Origin: Alloyangia pacifica
GTDB lineage: Bacteria; Pseudomonadota; Alphaproteobacteria; Rhodobacterales; Rhodobacteraceae
Reading direction: 5' to 3'
DNA length: 64,000 bases
NCBI RefSeq assembly: GCF_003111685.1
Contig: NZ_CP022189.1
Coordinates: 1,442,001-1,506,000 of the forward strand
Each line of letters opens with the position of its first letter. Position 1 is the first letter of the stretch. The notes under the pieces were generated by a model. That model had not been told where the DNA came from. It made no database searches and worked only from the letters and a program-made list of their open reading frames with translations. The position numbers and the translations under genes were made by a program. Positions 1 to 8,577 of the stretch are shown here, piece after piece.

Positions 1-1386
1 GATTTCCCGCTGATCGTGCTCACGGCGCTGATGCTGTTCCGCCTCGGGCACATCCTGTCCGGGCTGAGCCGCAGTGAGCCCGAGGAGGGCGACGGCACGC
101 TGCTCGATGGCTCGACCTTCCGGATGCAGCTGGCGCGGCTGATTGGCCGACTGTCGATGCTGCTGGCGGTCTTCGGACCGATCATGGCGGCGGTCGGCTA
201 TCACCGGGTCGGGCAGGGGATGGTGTTTCCTGCAGTGGTGTCGCTGTCGTTGCTGGCTCTTGTGCTGGTGCTGCAGCGCTTCGTCAAGGACCTCTATGAG
301 CTGATCACCCGCAAGGATCCCGACGACAGCCTGATGACCGTGCTTGCTGGCGTGGTGCTGATCGTTCTGGCATTGCCGATGCTGGCGCTCATCTGGGGCG
401 CGCGGGTCGCAGATCTCACAGAACTCTGGGCGCGCTTCCAAGAGGGTTTCCTGCTTGGCGACGCGCGCATTTCGCCGACCAGCTTCCTGACCATGCTGGT
501 GGTCTTCGCCGTGGGCTACGGCGTCACCCGCCTGCTGCAAAGCGGGCTGCGCAGCTCGATCCTGCCGAAGACCAAGCTCGACATCGGCGGGCAGAATGCG
601 GTCATCTCGGGGCTTGGCTACGCCGGGGTGATGCTGGCGGCGGTGGTTGCGATCACGGCAGCGGGGATCAACCTCACCGCGCTCGGCTACGTGATCTCGG
701 CGCTGTCGGTCGGGATCGGTTTCGGCCTGCAGAACATCGTGCAGAACTTCGTCTCGGGGATCATCCTGCTCATCGAGCGGCCGATCAGCCAGGGCGACTG
801 GATCGAGGTCGGCCCCAATATGGGCATCGTCAAGGACATCTCGGTGCGCGCAACGCGGATCGAGACCTTCGACCGCACCGACGTGATCGTGCCGAACTCG
901 GACTTCATCTCGGGCACGGTGACCAACTTCACCCGTGGCAACGTCGTCGGCAGGGTCTTCACCACGGTCGGCGTCGCCTATGGCAGCGACACCCGCAAGG
1001 TCGAGAGCATCCTACTGCGCATCGTGCGCGAGCATGACATGGTGTTTCTCAACCCCGAGCCCTCGGTTGTCTTTGCGCGCTTCGGCGCGGATTCGCTGGA
1101 GTTCGAGATCCGGGCCATCGTGCGGGACGTGAACCAGAAGATCAAAATTCTCTCGGACTTCAACCACGAGATCAATGCGCGTTTCGTGGCCGAGGGGATC
1201 GAGGTGCCCTTTGCGCAGCGGGATATCTGGCTGCGGAACCCCGAAGCGCTGTATCCCTCCGGGGACCGGTCGCCGCAGGGCGGCGCCGACGAGGGCACCG
1301 AGGATGACACGCCGGCGAAGCGGCAGGGCAAGAAGACCGGCGGCGGAGGCGATGCCTTTCCGACCGTCGGACCGGAAGACGAGTAG
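1..1386 (+). CDS. MscS-family mechanosensitive channel, 5' end outside window
   Basis: The frame is open from base 1, with codons for DFPLI before the first possible start (GTG at 16), so the gene begins upstream and only its last ~460 codons are visible. Hydrophobic helices fill the first ~230 residues. They are followed by the MscS pore-helix and beta-domain signature (GFGLQNIVQNFVSG, then GDWIEVG), and the cytoplasmic alpha/beta part ends near RDIWLRNPEALYP. The last ~40 residues are a charged Gly/Asp-rich tail. MscS channels release solutes on hypo-osmotic shock; long versions often carry a large periplasmic N-terminal domain, which would lie outside the window. An AlaX gene follows after 9 bp, so the two are probably cotranscribed. 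Confidence 0.9.
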   Translation, partial: DFPLIVLTALMLFRLGHILSGLSRSEPEEGDGTLLDGSTFRMQLARLIGRLSMLLAVFGPIMAAVGYHRVGQGMVFPAVVSLSLLALVLVLQRFVKDLYELITRKDPDDSLMTVLAGVVLIVLALPMLALIWGARVADLTELWARFQEGFLLGDARISPTSFLTMLVVFAVGYGVTRLLQSGLRSSILPKTKLDIGGQNAVISGLGYAGVMLAAVVAITAAGINLTALGYVISALSVGIGFGLQNIVQNFVSGIILLIERPISQGDWIEVGPNMGIVKDISVRATRIETFDRTDVIVPNSDFISGTVTNFTRGNVVGRVFTTVGVAYGSDTRKVESILLRIVREHDMVFLNPEPSVVFARFGADSLEFEIRAIVRDVNQKIKILSDFNHEINARFVAEGIEVPFAQRDIWLRNPEALYPSGDRSPQGGADEGTEDDTPAKRQGKKTGGGGDAFPTVGPEDE

Positions 1387-1395
1387 GAGAGCGAG

Positions 1396-2112
1396 TTGAC
1401 GGAACGACTGTTCCTTGAAGACGCCTATCGCCGCGAGGCGCCGGGCGAGGTCATCGGGCTGACCGAGGAGGGCGGCATCATCCTTGATGCCTCGCTCTTT
1501 TACGCGACCAGCGGCGGCCAGCCCGGCGACAGCGGCCAATTGCGCTGGCCGGGCGGCTCGATCGAGATCGCGACGGCGGTGAAGGGTGAGGGCGAGACCA
1601 TCGTGCTTGTCCCGGCCGAGCCCAAGCCGCTGCCCTATGTCGGCGCGCGCGTCACGCAGGTGCTCGACTGGGAACGCCGCCACAGGCACATGCGGGTGCA
1701 CACGGCGCTGCACCTCTTGTCGGTGGCCCTGCCGTTGCCGGTAACCGGCGGGCAGATCAGCGCCGGCAAGGGCCGGCTCGACTTCCTGATGCCCGAGCCA
1801 CCCGAGGACCGGGACGGGCTCGAGGCGATGCTGAACGAGTTCGTGGCCCGCGACCTGACGGTCTCGGAAAGCTGGATCACCGAGGCCGAACTCGACGCCA
1901 ACCCCGAGCTGGTCAAGACCATGAGCGTTCAGCCGCCGCGTGGCGCCGGGCGGATCCGCTTGGTGCGGATCGGCGAGGGCGAGGGGCAGATCGACCTGCA
2001 GCCCTGCGGCGGCACCCATGTGGCGCGCACCGGCGAGATCGGGGACCTGCGGCTCGGCAAGATCGAGAACAAGGGCAAGCAGAACCGGAGGGTGAACCTG
2101 CTGGTCGGCTGA
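1396..2112 (+). CDS. AlaX-type alanyl-tRNA editing protein
   Basis: A 238-aa stand-alone relative of the AlaRS editing domain, expected to hydrolyse mischarged Ser- or Gly-tRNA(Ala) in the cytoplasm. The two zinc-binding motifs are visible: HxxxH at H102/H106 (VHTALH) and CxxxH at C204/H208 (CGGTH). The N-terminal beta-barrel part contains the typical SGGQPGDSG segment. The start is TTG at 1396, with GGAGAG about 5 nt upstream and the previous stop 9 bp away. It lacks the aminoacylation domain of AlaRS, so it is a trans-editing factor and not a synthetase. Substrate preference (Ser or Gly) cannot be read from the sequence. Confidence 0.88.
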   Translation: MTERLFLEDAYRREAPGEVIGLTEEGGIILDASLFYATSGGQPGDSGQLRWPGGSIEIATAVKGEGETIVLVPAEPKPLPYVGARVTQVLDWERRHRHMRVHTALHLLSVALPLPVTGGQISAGKGRLDFLMPEPPEDRDGLEAMLNEFVARDLTVSESWITEAELDANPELVKTMSVQPPRGAGRIRLVRIGEGEGQIDLQPCGGTHVARTGEIGDLRLGKIENKGKQNRRVNLLVG

Positions 2113-2134
2113 ACCCGTTCGGCAGGTTGGGGTG

Positions 2135-3082
2135 TCAGGAGAGAGGGGGCTCTGCCCCCTCGGCACCGCGCGCCTCGCTGACGGGGTAGTTGGCGCTGGC
2201 AGGAACCCGGGCGGGTCTCGGGGCGCGGCGGCGGGTGGTCACGATGTAGAGCGCGAGGCTGATGACCACCAGCGCGCCGCCAAGCAGCATGCGCGGGCTC
2301 GGCGCCTCGCCAAGGAAGGCCCAGACCCAGACCGGGCCAAGCACCGTTTCGAGCAGCATCAGCAGGCTGACGTTGGCCGCGGCGGTGTGGCGCGAGGCGG
2401 AGCTGAGGCAAAAGAAGGAGACCGGCAGGATCACCGCGCCGGTGGCCAGGATCGGCAGCACATGGCCCTCGGTGAGTGCGCCCGCCGGCACCAGCGCCAG
2501 CCCGCAGAGCCCGGATATCAGCGCGCCCGTGCCCATGGCGGGCATCAGCGGCAGTGCCGGAGCGTGGCGCAGCGTGACGAAGCTGAGCCCGAGGGTGAGC
2601 GCGACACCAAATCCGCAGAGCGCCCCCACGAGCGTGCCGGGGCTGGCCGCGAGATCGCCCTTGCCGCTGACCGCGAGCCCGATGCCCAGCAGGACCGCGC
2701 CCATGGTGATCCAGGTGGCGCGGCTGGTCGGCTCGCCGTAGAGCAGCCGCGACAGCAGCGCGGCGCAGACCGGCATGGTCGCCACCGCCAGCAGCACCAC
2801 CGCGACGGGCGCCACCGCGATGCCAAGCGAGAAGAGCGCGGCATTGGCGCTCTGGCAGGCGATCACCGTCAGCCCGGGGCGGGTCAGCAGAAGCCGCAGG
2901 TTGCGCGGGCCGCGTGTGGTGAGAAGAAAGATCGCCCAGAAGGTCGCCCCGAGCGCCAGCCCGCGCCAGGTCAGCATCGACAACCCCTCCATGCCCGACA
3001 GCCGCATCAGCAACGTGTCGGGCGTCAGGACGAGCGCGCCGAGGGCGGCGAGCCCAAGGCCGTAGAAGGGGTGTCTTTGCAT
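2135..3082 (-). CDS. EamA/DMT-family membrane transporter
   Basis: A 315-aa protein with about ten hydrophobic segments arranged as two EamA repeats (drug/metabolite transporter superfamily), beginning MQRHPFYGLGLAALGALVLT. The second repeat contains the typical SLLMLLETVLGPVWVWAFLGE segment near residues 235-255. A cytoplasmic C-terminal tail of about 35 residues is rich in Arg, Ala and Pro. The family exports amino acids, metabolites or drugs; no substrate can be assigned. It is convergent with the AlaX gene and is followed upstream, on the same strand, by the DUF533 gene. Confidence 0.85.
   Translation of the reverse strand: MQRHPFYGLGLAALGALVLTPDTLLMRLSGMEGLSMLTWRGLALGATFWAIFLLTTRGPRNLRLLLTRPGLTVIACQSANAALFSLGIAVAPVAVVLLAVATMPVCAALLSRLLYGEPTSRATWITMGAVLLGIGLAVSGKGDLAASPGTLVGALCGFGVALTLGLSFVTLRHAPALPLMPAMGTGALISGLCGLALVPAGALTEGHVLPILATGAVILPVSFFCLSSASRHTAAANVSLLMLLETVLGPVWVWAFLGEAPSPRMLLGGALVVISLALYIVTTRRRAPRPARVPASANYPVSEARGAEGAEPPLS
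2143..2161. terminator. GC-rich hairpin between convergent genes
   Basis: GAGGGGGC / GCCCCCTC forms an 8-bp stem (2143-2150 with 2154-2161) around a TCT loop, overlapping the 3' end of the minus-strand EamA gene. No T-run follows on either strand, so intrinsic termination is uncertain. An almost identical hairpin lies at 21108-21126 beside the tkt stop. Confidence 0.45.
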
Positions 3083-3122
3083 GCGGGCCTTCGGTCTTGG
3101 GGCCGGAGGACCGGCGACTGTG

Positions 3123-3854
3123 TCAGGCGTAGAGCGGTTGCAGGCCCATCTGCATGTGAAGCGCGTTCACCGCAGTTTCCGGCAGCCCCATCGCCTTGGC
3201 GAGACGATCAAGGTATTCGGCCTCGTTCGGCGTGTCCACCGTGATCGCCATCAGCGAAGCGGCGTAGACTTGGGTCTTCTGCGCATCGGGCGTGTCCTTG
3301 GCCAGCGCCTCGGGGTCGAGCTTGGCGCCCAGCTGCTCCTTGAGAAAAGCGATGTCCTCGGGCGAGGCATCGGCGCCAAGCGTGTCGGTCAGCTTGGCCT
3401 TTTCGGCGGCGTCGATCTCGCCGTCGGCCTTGGCGGCCTGGATCATCGCGCGCAGCATCAGCCCGGCGGCGGTCTCGGCCTCGGGGGCGGCGTGCGTGGC
3501 GCTCATCTTGTCGAGCATGTCGCCGAGGTTCTTGCCGCCCATGTTGGCCGCCTTTGCCGCGGCCGCGAGCATCCCGGCGAGGCCCGTGCTGGCGGCCTGG
3601 CCGGCCTGATCCATGCCCGGCATGGTGCCGAGGCCGCTTTTCTTCAGTTGTTCCATGATGGCGCCAAGCGGGTTGCCGTTGCCGCCGAGCATCTTGCCCA
3701 TCTGCGCCTGCAGCGATGTGCCGGGCTCTGAGCCGGGGATCTGGGCCTTGCCGCCGATCAGCGTGCCAAGGCCCTGGTCGCCGGAGAGACGGTCAACGCC
3801 GCGCGCGGCGGCATAGCCGACGGCAATCTTTGCCAGGGTTCCCATGAGACTCAT
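3123..3854 (-). CDS. DUF533 / TerB-like protein (YebE-type)
   Basis: A 243-aa protein. The chosen ATG (MSLMGTLAK) is preceded by GGGAG about 7 nt upstream; an in-frame ATG eight codons earlier at 3878 lacks such a site. The N-terminus is hydrophobic and Gly/Ala-rich (TLAKIAVGYAAARGVDRL), the middle is low-complexity, and the C-terminal ~110 residues form a TerB-like all-helical domain with the acidic motif KADGEIDAAEKAKL. DUF533 proteins such as E. coli YebE are inner-membrane-associated and of unknown function. The tellurite label sometimes attached comes only from TerB fold similarity. Confidence 0.8.
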   Translation of the reverse strand: MSLMGTLAKIAVGYAAARGVDRLSGDQGLGTLIGGKAQIPGSEPGTSLQAQMGKMLGGNGNPLGAIMEQLKKSGLGTMPGMDQAGQAASTGLAGMLAAAAKAANMGGKNLGDMLDKMSATHAAPEAETAAGLMLRAMIQAAKADGEIDAAEKAKLTDTLGADASPEDIAFLKEQLGAKLDPEALAKDTPDAQKTQVYAASLMAITVDTPNEAEYLDRLAKAMGLPETAVNALHMQMGLQPLYA

Positions 3855-3995
3855 CTTCGTGCTCCCTTCAACATGCATGCCGAGGTTGATGTCGCCGCCA
3901 GCTTGCCGGATGCGGTGACGTTGGGGAAGGAAAATTCCCGTATGGGCGGATTTGCGCGCTTTTACGAAGGAGTTGCCGGTCGTGCCGGCGCCGGC

Positions 3996-5414
3996 TCATG
4001 TGCCGCAGAAGGTCGCTTGAACAACCTCCGAGGGCAGCGGCGGGCGGCGCAGGTCGTCTGCCTCGGGCTGATCCTCGTAAGGCCGCGAGAGCACCACGTT
4101 GAGGTGATGAAAGAGGCTCTCGTCGCCCTCCATCGCGGCGGCGATCATCTGCTCGACGCGGTGATTGCGCGGGGTGAAGGCGGGGTTGGCCGCGCGCATC
4201 CGCGCTTCGGGAGCGCTTTCTTCGGAGATGCGCTCCTGCCAGCGGGCATGCCAGGCGTCATAGGCGGTGCGGTCGGCGATTTCGTCGCGGGCCGAGCCGC
4301 TGGCGAGGGCGCGGAAGGTGTTGGTGAAGTCCGAGCCGCCCGCCTGCATCATCTGCAGCAGGTCGGCGATCAGCCGCGCGTCCTCGGGGTCCGGCGCGCC
4401 AAGGCCGAGCTTGGCGCCAAAGCGGGTCAGCCAGGCACCCCGGATGAGGTTGGGCATGGCGTTGATGATCTCGGTGAACTCGGTCACCGCCGCATCTTGG
4501 TCCTGCACGAGCGGCACCATGGCGGTGGCAAGCTGGGCCATGTTCCACACGATGATGTCGGCCTGCGCCTGGTAGGCATAGCGCCCGTGCTGGTCGATCG
4601 AGGAATAGACCGTGTCCGGGTGATACTGGTCCATGAAGGCGCAGGGGCCGTAGTCGATGGTTTCGCCCGAGAGCGTGCAGTTGTCGGTGTTCATCACCCC
4701 GTGGATGAAGCCGAGCGACATCCACTGCGCCACCAGCTCGGCCTGGCGCTGACAGACGGCGGCAAGCATCTCGCCGGGGGTGCTGGTCTCGGGGTAGTGG
4801 CGCGCGCGGGTGTACTCGTAGAGCTGCTGCAGCTCTGGGTACTGCTGGCGCGAGGCGAAAAGCTGGAAGGTTCCGACGCGGATGTGGCTCGCGGCGACAC
4901 GGGTGAAGACAGCGCCGGGCAGGATGGTCTCGCGGTAGACATCATCGCCGGTGCGCACCGCCGCAAGCGCGCGGGTGGTGGGCACGCCAAGCGAGTGCAT
5001 CGCCTCGGACAGCACGTATTCTCGCAGCACTGGCCCCAGCGCCGCCCGCCCGTCGCCGCGGCGCGAAAAGGGGGTGGGGCCCGAGCCCTTGAGCTGGATG
5101 TCGCGGCGCAGGCCGGCCCTGTCGATCACCTCGCCGAGCAGCAGTGCCCGCCCGTCGCCGAGTTGCGGAGAGAAGCCGCCGAACTGGTGGCCGGCGTAGA
5201 TCTGGGCGAGCGGGTTCGCCCCCTCGGGCAGCGTGTTGCCGGAGAAGATCGCCGCGAGCAGCGGATCATCCGTACCGGTGATGCCAAGCTCCCCGGCCAG
5301 TGCCGTATTGAAAGCGATGAGCTTCGGGGCGGCGACGCGGGCGGGCGCAACCCGCGCGTAGAAGGCCTCGGGCAGGCGGGCATAGCTGTTGTCGAAGGGG
5401 ATCGAAAGGGTCAT
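3996..5414 (-). CDS. selO: Protein adenylyltransferase SelO (YdiU/UPF0061)
   Basis: A 472-aa pseudokinase-fold enzyme, close to the length of E. coli YdiU. SelO proteins transfer AMP from ATP to Ser, Thr or Tyr of target proteins and are linked to redox homeostasis. Visible family motifs include KGSGPTPFSRRGDGRAALGP (about residues 108-127) and HGVMNTDNCTLSGETIDYGP (about residues 240-259), the active-site Asn/Asp region. The C-terminus ends in FCGT. This Cys occupies the region where eukaryotic SelO carries selenocysteine; there is no in-frame UGA here. Monocistronic-looking, minus strand. Confidence 0.92.
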   Translation of the reverse strand: MTLSIPFDNSYARLPEAFYARVAPARVAAPKLIAFNTALAGELGITGTDDPLLAAIFSGNTLPEGANPLAQIYAGHQFGGFSPQLGDGRALLLGEVIDRAGLRRDIQLKGSGPTPFSRRGDGRAALGPVLREYVLSEAMHSLGVPTTRALAAVRTGDDVYRETILPGAVFTRVAASHIRVGTFQLFASRQQYPELQQLYEYTRARHYPETSTPGEMLAAVCQRQAELVAQWMSLGFIHGVMNTDNCTLSGETIDYGPCAFMDQYHPDTVYSSIDQHGRYAYQAQADIIVWNMAQLATAMVPLVQDQDAAVTEFTEIINAMPNLIRGAWLTRFGAKLGLGAPDPEDARLIADLLQMMQAGGSDFTNTFRALASGSARDEIADRTAYDAWHARWQERISEESAPEARMRAANPAFTPRNHRVEQMIAAAMEGDESLFHHLNVVLSRPYEDQPEADDLRRPPLPSEVVQATFCGT

Positions 5415-5489
5415 GACAGTCCAGATAGGCAGAGCTGGCGCTCCGCGAAAGGGGGCTTGCGAGAGAGAGCGGCGGTTCGGGCGCGGCTC

Positions 5490-5933
5490 TCAGAGCGCGC
5501 AGCGCATCAGCGCGGCGCCGCGGTCCTGCAGGCGGGCCCGGCGGCAGAAGCGCTGCAGGTGTTCGTCCTCGCGGTCGACCTCCATCTGGAGGGCGGTGAT
5601 GCCGCCCTGCCGCAGCGCCTGGGTGAGCTGGAACAGCGCCTCGCTGCCCATGCCGCGGCTGCGCACCGCGGGGCGGATGTAGAGCTGGTCGATCGTGCCG
5701 GTCATGCCGCCGCTTTCCACCGACCAGCCAAAGCTGACCACCACGTATCCGACCGGCGCCTTGCGCGGGCCGATGAGCCAGGCGGCGCCCTGCGGCGCGC
5801 CCTCGAGCAGCGGTGTCAGCGCTGCGGTGATCCGGGCCTCGTCAGGCTCGGTGCCGCGCTCTGCCTGGAAGCTGGCGACCATGGGCAGCAGCCGTTCGAG
5901 ATCGTCGGAACCGGCGAGGTGCAGGGATTTCAT
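5490..5933 (-). CDS. GNAT-family N-acetyltransferase
   Basis: A 147-aa single-domain acetyltransferase. The start ATG at 5933 overlaps the TGA of the upstream nucleoside hydrolase (ATGA), showing translational coupling. This rules out the longer in-frame extension that would run back through the hydrolase gene. The acetyl-CoA loop is seen in IRPAVRSRGMGSEALFQ near residues 90-106, preceded by the beta-4 strand TGTIDQLYI. The C-terminus (LQDRGAALMRCAL) is typical of small GNATs acting on unknown small molecules or protein N-termini. Confidence 0.85.
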   Translation of the reverse strand: MKSLHLAGSDDLERLLPMVASFQAERGTEPDEARITAALTPLLEGAPQGAAWLIGPRKAPVGYVVVSFGWSVESGGMTGTIDQLYIRPAVRSRGMGSEALFQLTQALRQGGITALQMEVDREDEHLQRFCRRARLQDRGAALMRCAL

Positions 5934-6865
5934 AGCTTGGCCAGCCTTTCGGTGAGCAGGGTGAAGAAGGCGTCGGCATCCAGATCGCCGATGAAGGTGG
6001 CGTTGGGCGCGCGGCCCGAAACCCCCCACCAGTCGGCCACCGTCATGCCGAGGGTCAGCTCGGAAACGGTCTCGATTTCGACGTTGATGTGCCGACCCGA
6101 AAAGATCTCGGGAGCCAGAAGATAGGCGGTGACGCAGGGATCGTGCAGCGGCGCGCCTTCGGAGCCGTATTTCTCCAGATCGAAGCGCTCGAAGAAGTCG
6201 GTCATCTCGGCCACGGCCATGCCCACCGGCGTGCCGAGCGCGCGGATCGCGTCGTTGCGCGGCTTGGTCACCAGCGCCTTGTGAGTCACGTCGAGCGGCA
6301 TGACCACCAGCGGGACGCCCGAGCCGAAGACCTCGGCGGCGGCCTCGGGATCGACGTAGATGTTGAACTCTGCGGCGGGGGTGTAGTTGCCGACCTCGAA
6401 ATAGGCACCGCCCATCAGGACGATTTCCTGCACGCGGTCGACGATGTCGGGGGCGCGGCGGAAGGCGGTGGCAATATTGGTGAGCGGGCCGAGCGGGCAG
6501 AGCGTGACCGTGCCCGAGGGCTCGGCGCGCAGCGTGTCAATGAGGAAGTCGACCGCGTGGCGCTCCTGCAGCGGCATCACCGGCCCGGGCAGTTCCGGGC
6601 CATCGAGACCGGTCTTGCCGTGCACGTGCTCGGCGGTCACCAGCTTGCGTTCCAGCGGGACGTCGCAGCCGGCGAAGACGGGGATGTCGGTGCGGCCGGC
6701 CAGTTCGCAGACCATGCGGGCATTGCGCGAGGTCAGGGGCAGCGGCACGTTGCCCGCAACGGCGGTGATCCCCAGCACCTCGAGTTCGGGTGAGGCAAGG
6801 GCCAGAAGGATGGCGACCGCGTCATCCTGCCCGGGGTCCGTGTCGATGATGATGCGTCGTGCCAT
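5930..6865 (-). CDS. Inosine-uridine-type nucleoside hydrolase
   Basis: A 311-aa enzyme hydrolysing ribonucleosides to base and ribose. The calcium-binding family signature DTDPGQDDA starts at residue 8. Further conserved parts are MGGAYFEVGNYTPAAEFNIY (substrate loop) and the C-terminal metal Asp in PLHDPC. The start MARRIIIDTDPG at 6865 gives the usual length; an in-frame ATG 25 codons upstream would add a basic, Gln-rich leader foreign to the family. It is coupled to the downstream GNAT gene by ATGA overlap and divergent from zwf. Base specificity is not assignable. Confidence 0.9.
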   Translation of the reverse strand: MARRIIIDTDPGQDDAVAILLALASPELEVLGITAVAGNVPLPLTSRNARMVCELAGRTDIPVFAGCDVPLERKLVTAEHVHGKTGLDGPELPGPVMPLQERHAVDFLIDTLRAEPSGTVTLCPLGPLTNIATAFRRAPDIVDRVQEIVLMGGAYFEVGNYTPAAEFNIYVDPEAAAEVFGSGVPLVVMPLDVTHKALVTKPRNDAIRALGTPVGMAVAEMTDFFERFDLEKYGSEGAPLHDPCVTAYLLAPEIFSGRHINVEIETVSELTLGMTVADWWGVSGRAPNATFIGDLDADAFFTLLTERLAKL

Positions 6866-7072
6866 GGCCCGCCCCGATTTTTTTCCCGCGCCCAAGGCGT
6901 GGTCTTGTTGCTGTCGTTTTGTTCTGCCCTTGCGTCGCACGGGCGACCCGCCGGTTCAAGCGATCCGTCGGCCTTCGGCAAATGGTTACCGGTGCGCTTT
7001 ATCTTTCCCCCTGGCATTGCCGCGCTGCCGCAGGATGTTAGACTCGCGCGCAGCAATGCGGTAGGCAGGGCT

Positions 7073-7088
7073 CGGTTAGCGCTAACCG
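7073..7088. promoter_or_regulatory. LacI-type operator before zwf (CceR-like)
   Basis: A perfect 16-bp palindrome, cggttagcgctaaccg, with core GTTAGCGCTAAC at 7075-7086. It ends 31 bp before the zwf ATG and four bases before a good -10 hexamer, so a bound repressor would block RNA polymerase. The form matches LacI-family operators. From memory, the Rhodobacter regulator CceR controls zwf-pgl-pgi through such a site; which protein binds here is inference. Confidence 0.8.
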
Positions 7089-7091
7089 ACG

Positions 7092-7097
7092 TAATAT
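7092..7097 (+). promoter_or_regulatory. Predicted -10 element of zwf
   Basis: TAATAT lies 22 bp before the zwf ATG, just downstream of the palindromic operator. The -35 region would fall around 7069-7075 (ggctcgg) and is poor. The predicted transcription start near 7104 would leave a leader of only about 16 nt. Confidence 0.5.
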
Positions 7098-7119
7098 GAG
7101 AATCGGAGACAGGCCCTAG

Positions 7120-8577
7120 ATGGTTTCCCGCGTCATTCCCGTCGATCCTTTCGACCTGGTCATTTTCGGAGGCACCGGCGATCTTGCGCGCCGCAAGATC
7201 CTGCCCGGCCTTTATCGCCGCTACTGCTCGGGGCAGATGCCTGAGGGCTCGCGGGTGATCGGCGCCGCGCGCTCCGAGATCTCGGTGGATGAATACCGCG
7301 ACATGGTGCGCGAGGCGATCCTCGAGTTCGGCAAGGCCAAATGCGATGATACGTCGCTCGGTGAGTTCCTCGAACTGCTGGGCTATGTCGCCGTGGACGC
7401 CCGCGGCGAAAGCGGCTGGTCCGAGTTGAAAGAGGCTCTGCGCGACGACGATGGGGTTGTGCGGGCCTTCTACTTCTCGGTCGGGCCGAGCCTCTTCGGC
7501 GATCTTGCCGAACAACTGCGCAGCCACGGGCTGACCAATCCCGACGCGCGGATCGTCGTCGAGAAGCCCTTTGGCCACAATCTCGAATCTGCCCGCGCGC
7601 TCAACGCCGAGCTGGCCCGGCACTTCGACGAAAAACAGATCTACCGGATCGACCACTACCTCGGGAAGGAGACTGTGCAGAACCTGATGGCGGTGCGCTT
7701 CGGCAATATGCTGTTCGAGCCGCTGTGGAATGCGCAATACGTCGACCACATCCAGATCACGGTGGCCGAAACCGTCGGCGTCGGCGGGCGCGGCAGCTAC
7801 TACGACAAGTCCGGCGCGATGCGGGACATGGTGCAGAACCACCTGATGCAGCTGCTCTGCCTCATCGCCATGGAGCCGCCGGCGCGCTTCGAGCCCGACG
7901 CGGTCCGCGACGAGAAGCTCAAGGTGATCCGCGCGCTCGACCCGGTTGATCCCGACAGCATCGTGCGCGGCCAGTACACCTCGGACGGCGAGGTGAACTC
8001 CTACCGCGAGGACGTCGAAAACCAGGCATCGCGGACCGAGAGCTTCATCGCGATGAAATGCTACATTTCCAACTGGCGATGGGCAAATACCCCGTTTTAT
8101 CTACGCACGGGTAAAAGGCTCTCGGCGCAGGCCTCCGAGATCGCCGTGGTGTTCAAGGACGCGCCGCATTCGATCTTCGGCATGGACGCCGGGCGGCACC
8201 GCAACATGCTGTCGATCCGCCTGCAGCCGAACGAGGGCATGACGCTGGGCGTCACCATCAAAGAGCCGGGGCCGGGCGGCATGCGTCTTGTCGACGTGCC
8301 GCTCGACATGTCCTTTGCCGATGCGCTGGGGCCGGATGCCGCAGATGCGCCCGACGCCTACGAGCGGCTGATCATGGACGTGATCCGCGGCAACCAGACG
8401 CTGTTCATGCGCGGCGACGAGGTGGAGGCCGCCTGGGCCTGGACCGATCCGCTGATCGAGGGCTGGGAACGCCGCGGCGATCATCCCAAGCCCTATGATG
8501 CAGGGAGCACCGGGCCGGACGATGCCGCTTTCCTGATCAACAGGGACGGCCGCCGCTGGCGGGGGATCAAGACATGA
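7120..8577 (+). CDS. zwf: Glucose-6-phosphate 1-dehydrogenase
   Basis: A 485-aa enzyme oxidising glucose-6-phosphate to 6-phosphogluconolactone with NADP(+), the entry to the Entner-Doudoroff and oxidative pentose phosphate routes. The nucleotide-binding motif GGTGDLARRK lies at residues 17-26, the active-site signature RIDHYLGKE at 176-184 with catalytic H179 and K183, and the length is normal for bacterial Zwf. It is first in zwf-pgl-pgi; its TGA overlaps the pgl ATG (ATGA). Control is probably exerted by the palindrome at 7073-7088, making it repressible when glycolytic flux is not wanted. Confidence 0.97.
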   Translation: MVSRVIPVDPFDLVIFGGTGDLARRKILPGLYRRYCSGQMPEGSRVIGAARSEISVDEYRDMVREAILEFGKAKCDDTSLGEFLELLGYVAVDARGESGWSELKEALRDDDGVVRAFYFSVGPSLFGDLAEQLRSHGLTNPDARIVVEKPFGHNLESARALNAELARHFDEKQIYRIDHYLGKETVQNLMAVRFGNMLFEPLWNAQYVDHIQITVAETVGVGGRGSYYDKSGAMRDMVQNHLMQLLCLIAMEPPARFEPDAVRDEKLKVIRALDPVDPDSIVRGQYTSDGEVNSYREDVENQASRTESFIAMKCYISNWRWANTPFYLRTGKRLSAQASEIAVVFKDAPHSIFGMDAGRHRNMLSIRLQPNEGMTLGVTIKEPGPGGMRLVDVPLDMSFADALGPDAADAPDAYERLIMDVIRGNQTLFMRGDEVEAAWAWTDPLIEGWERRGDHPKPYDAGSTGPDDAAFLINRDGRRWRGIKT

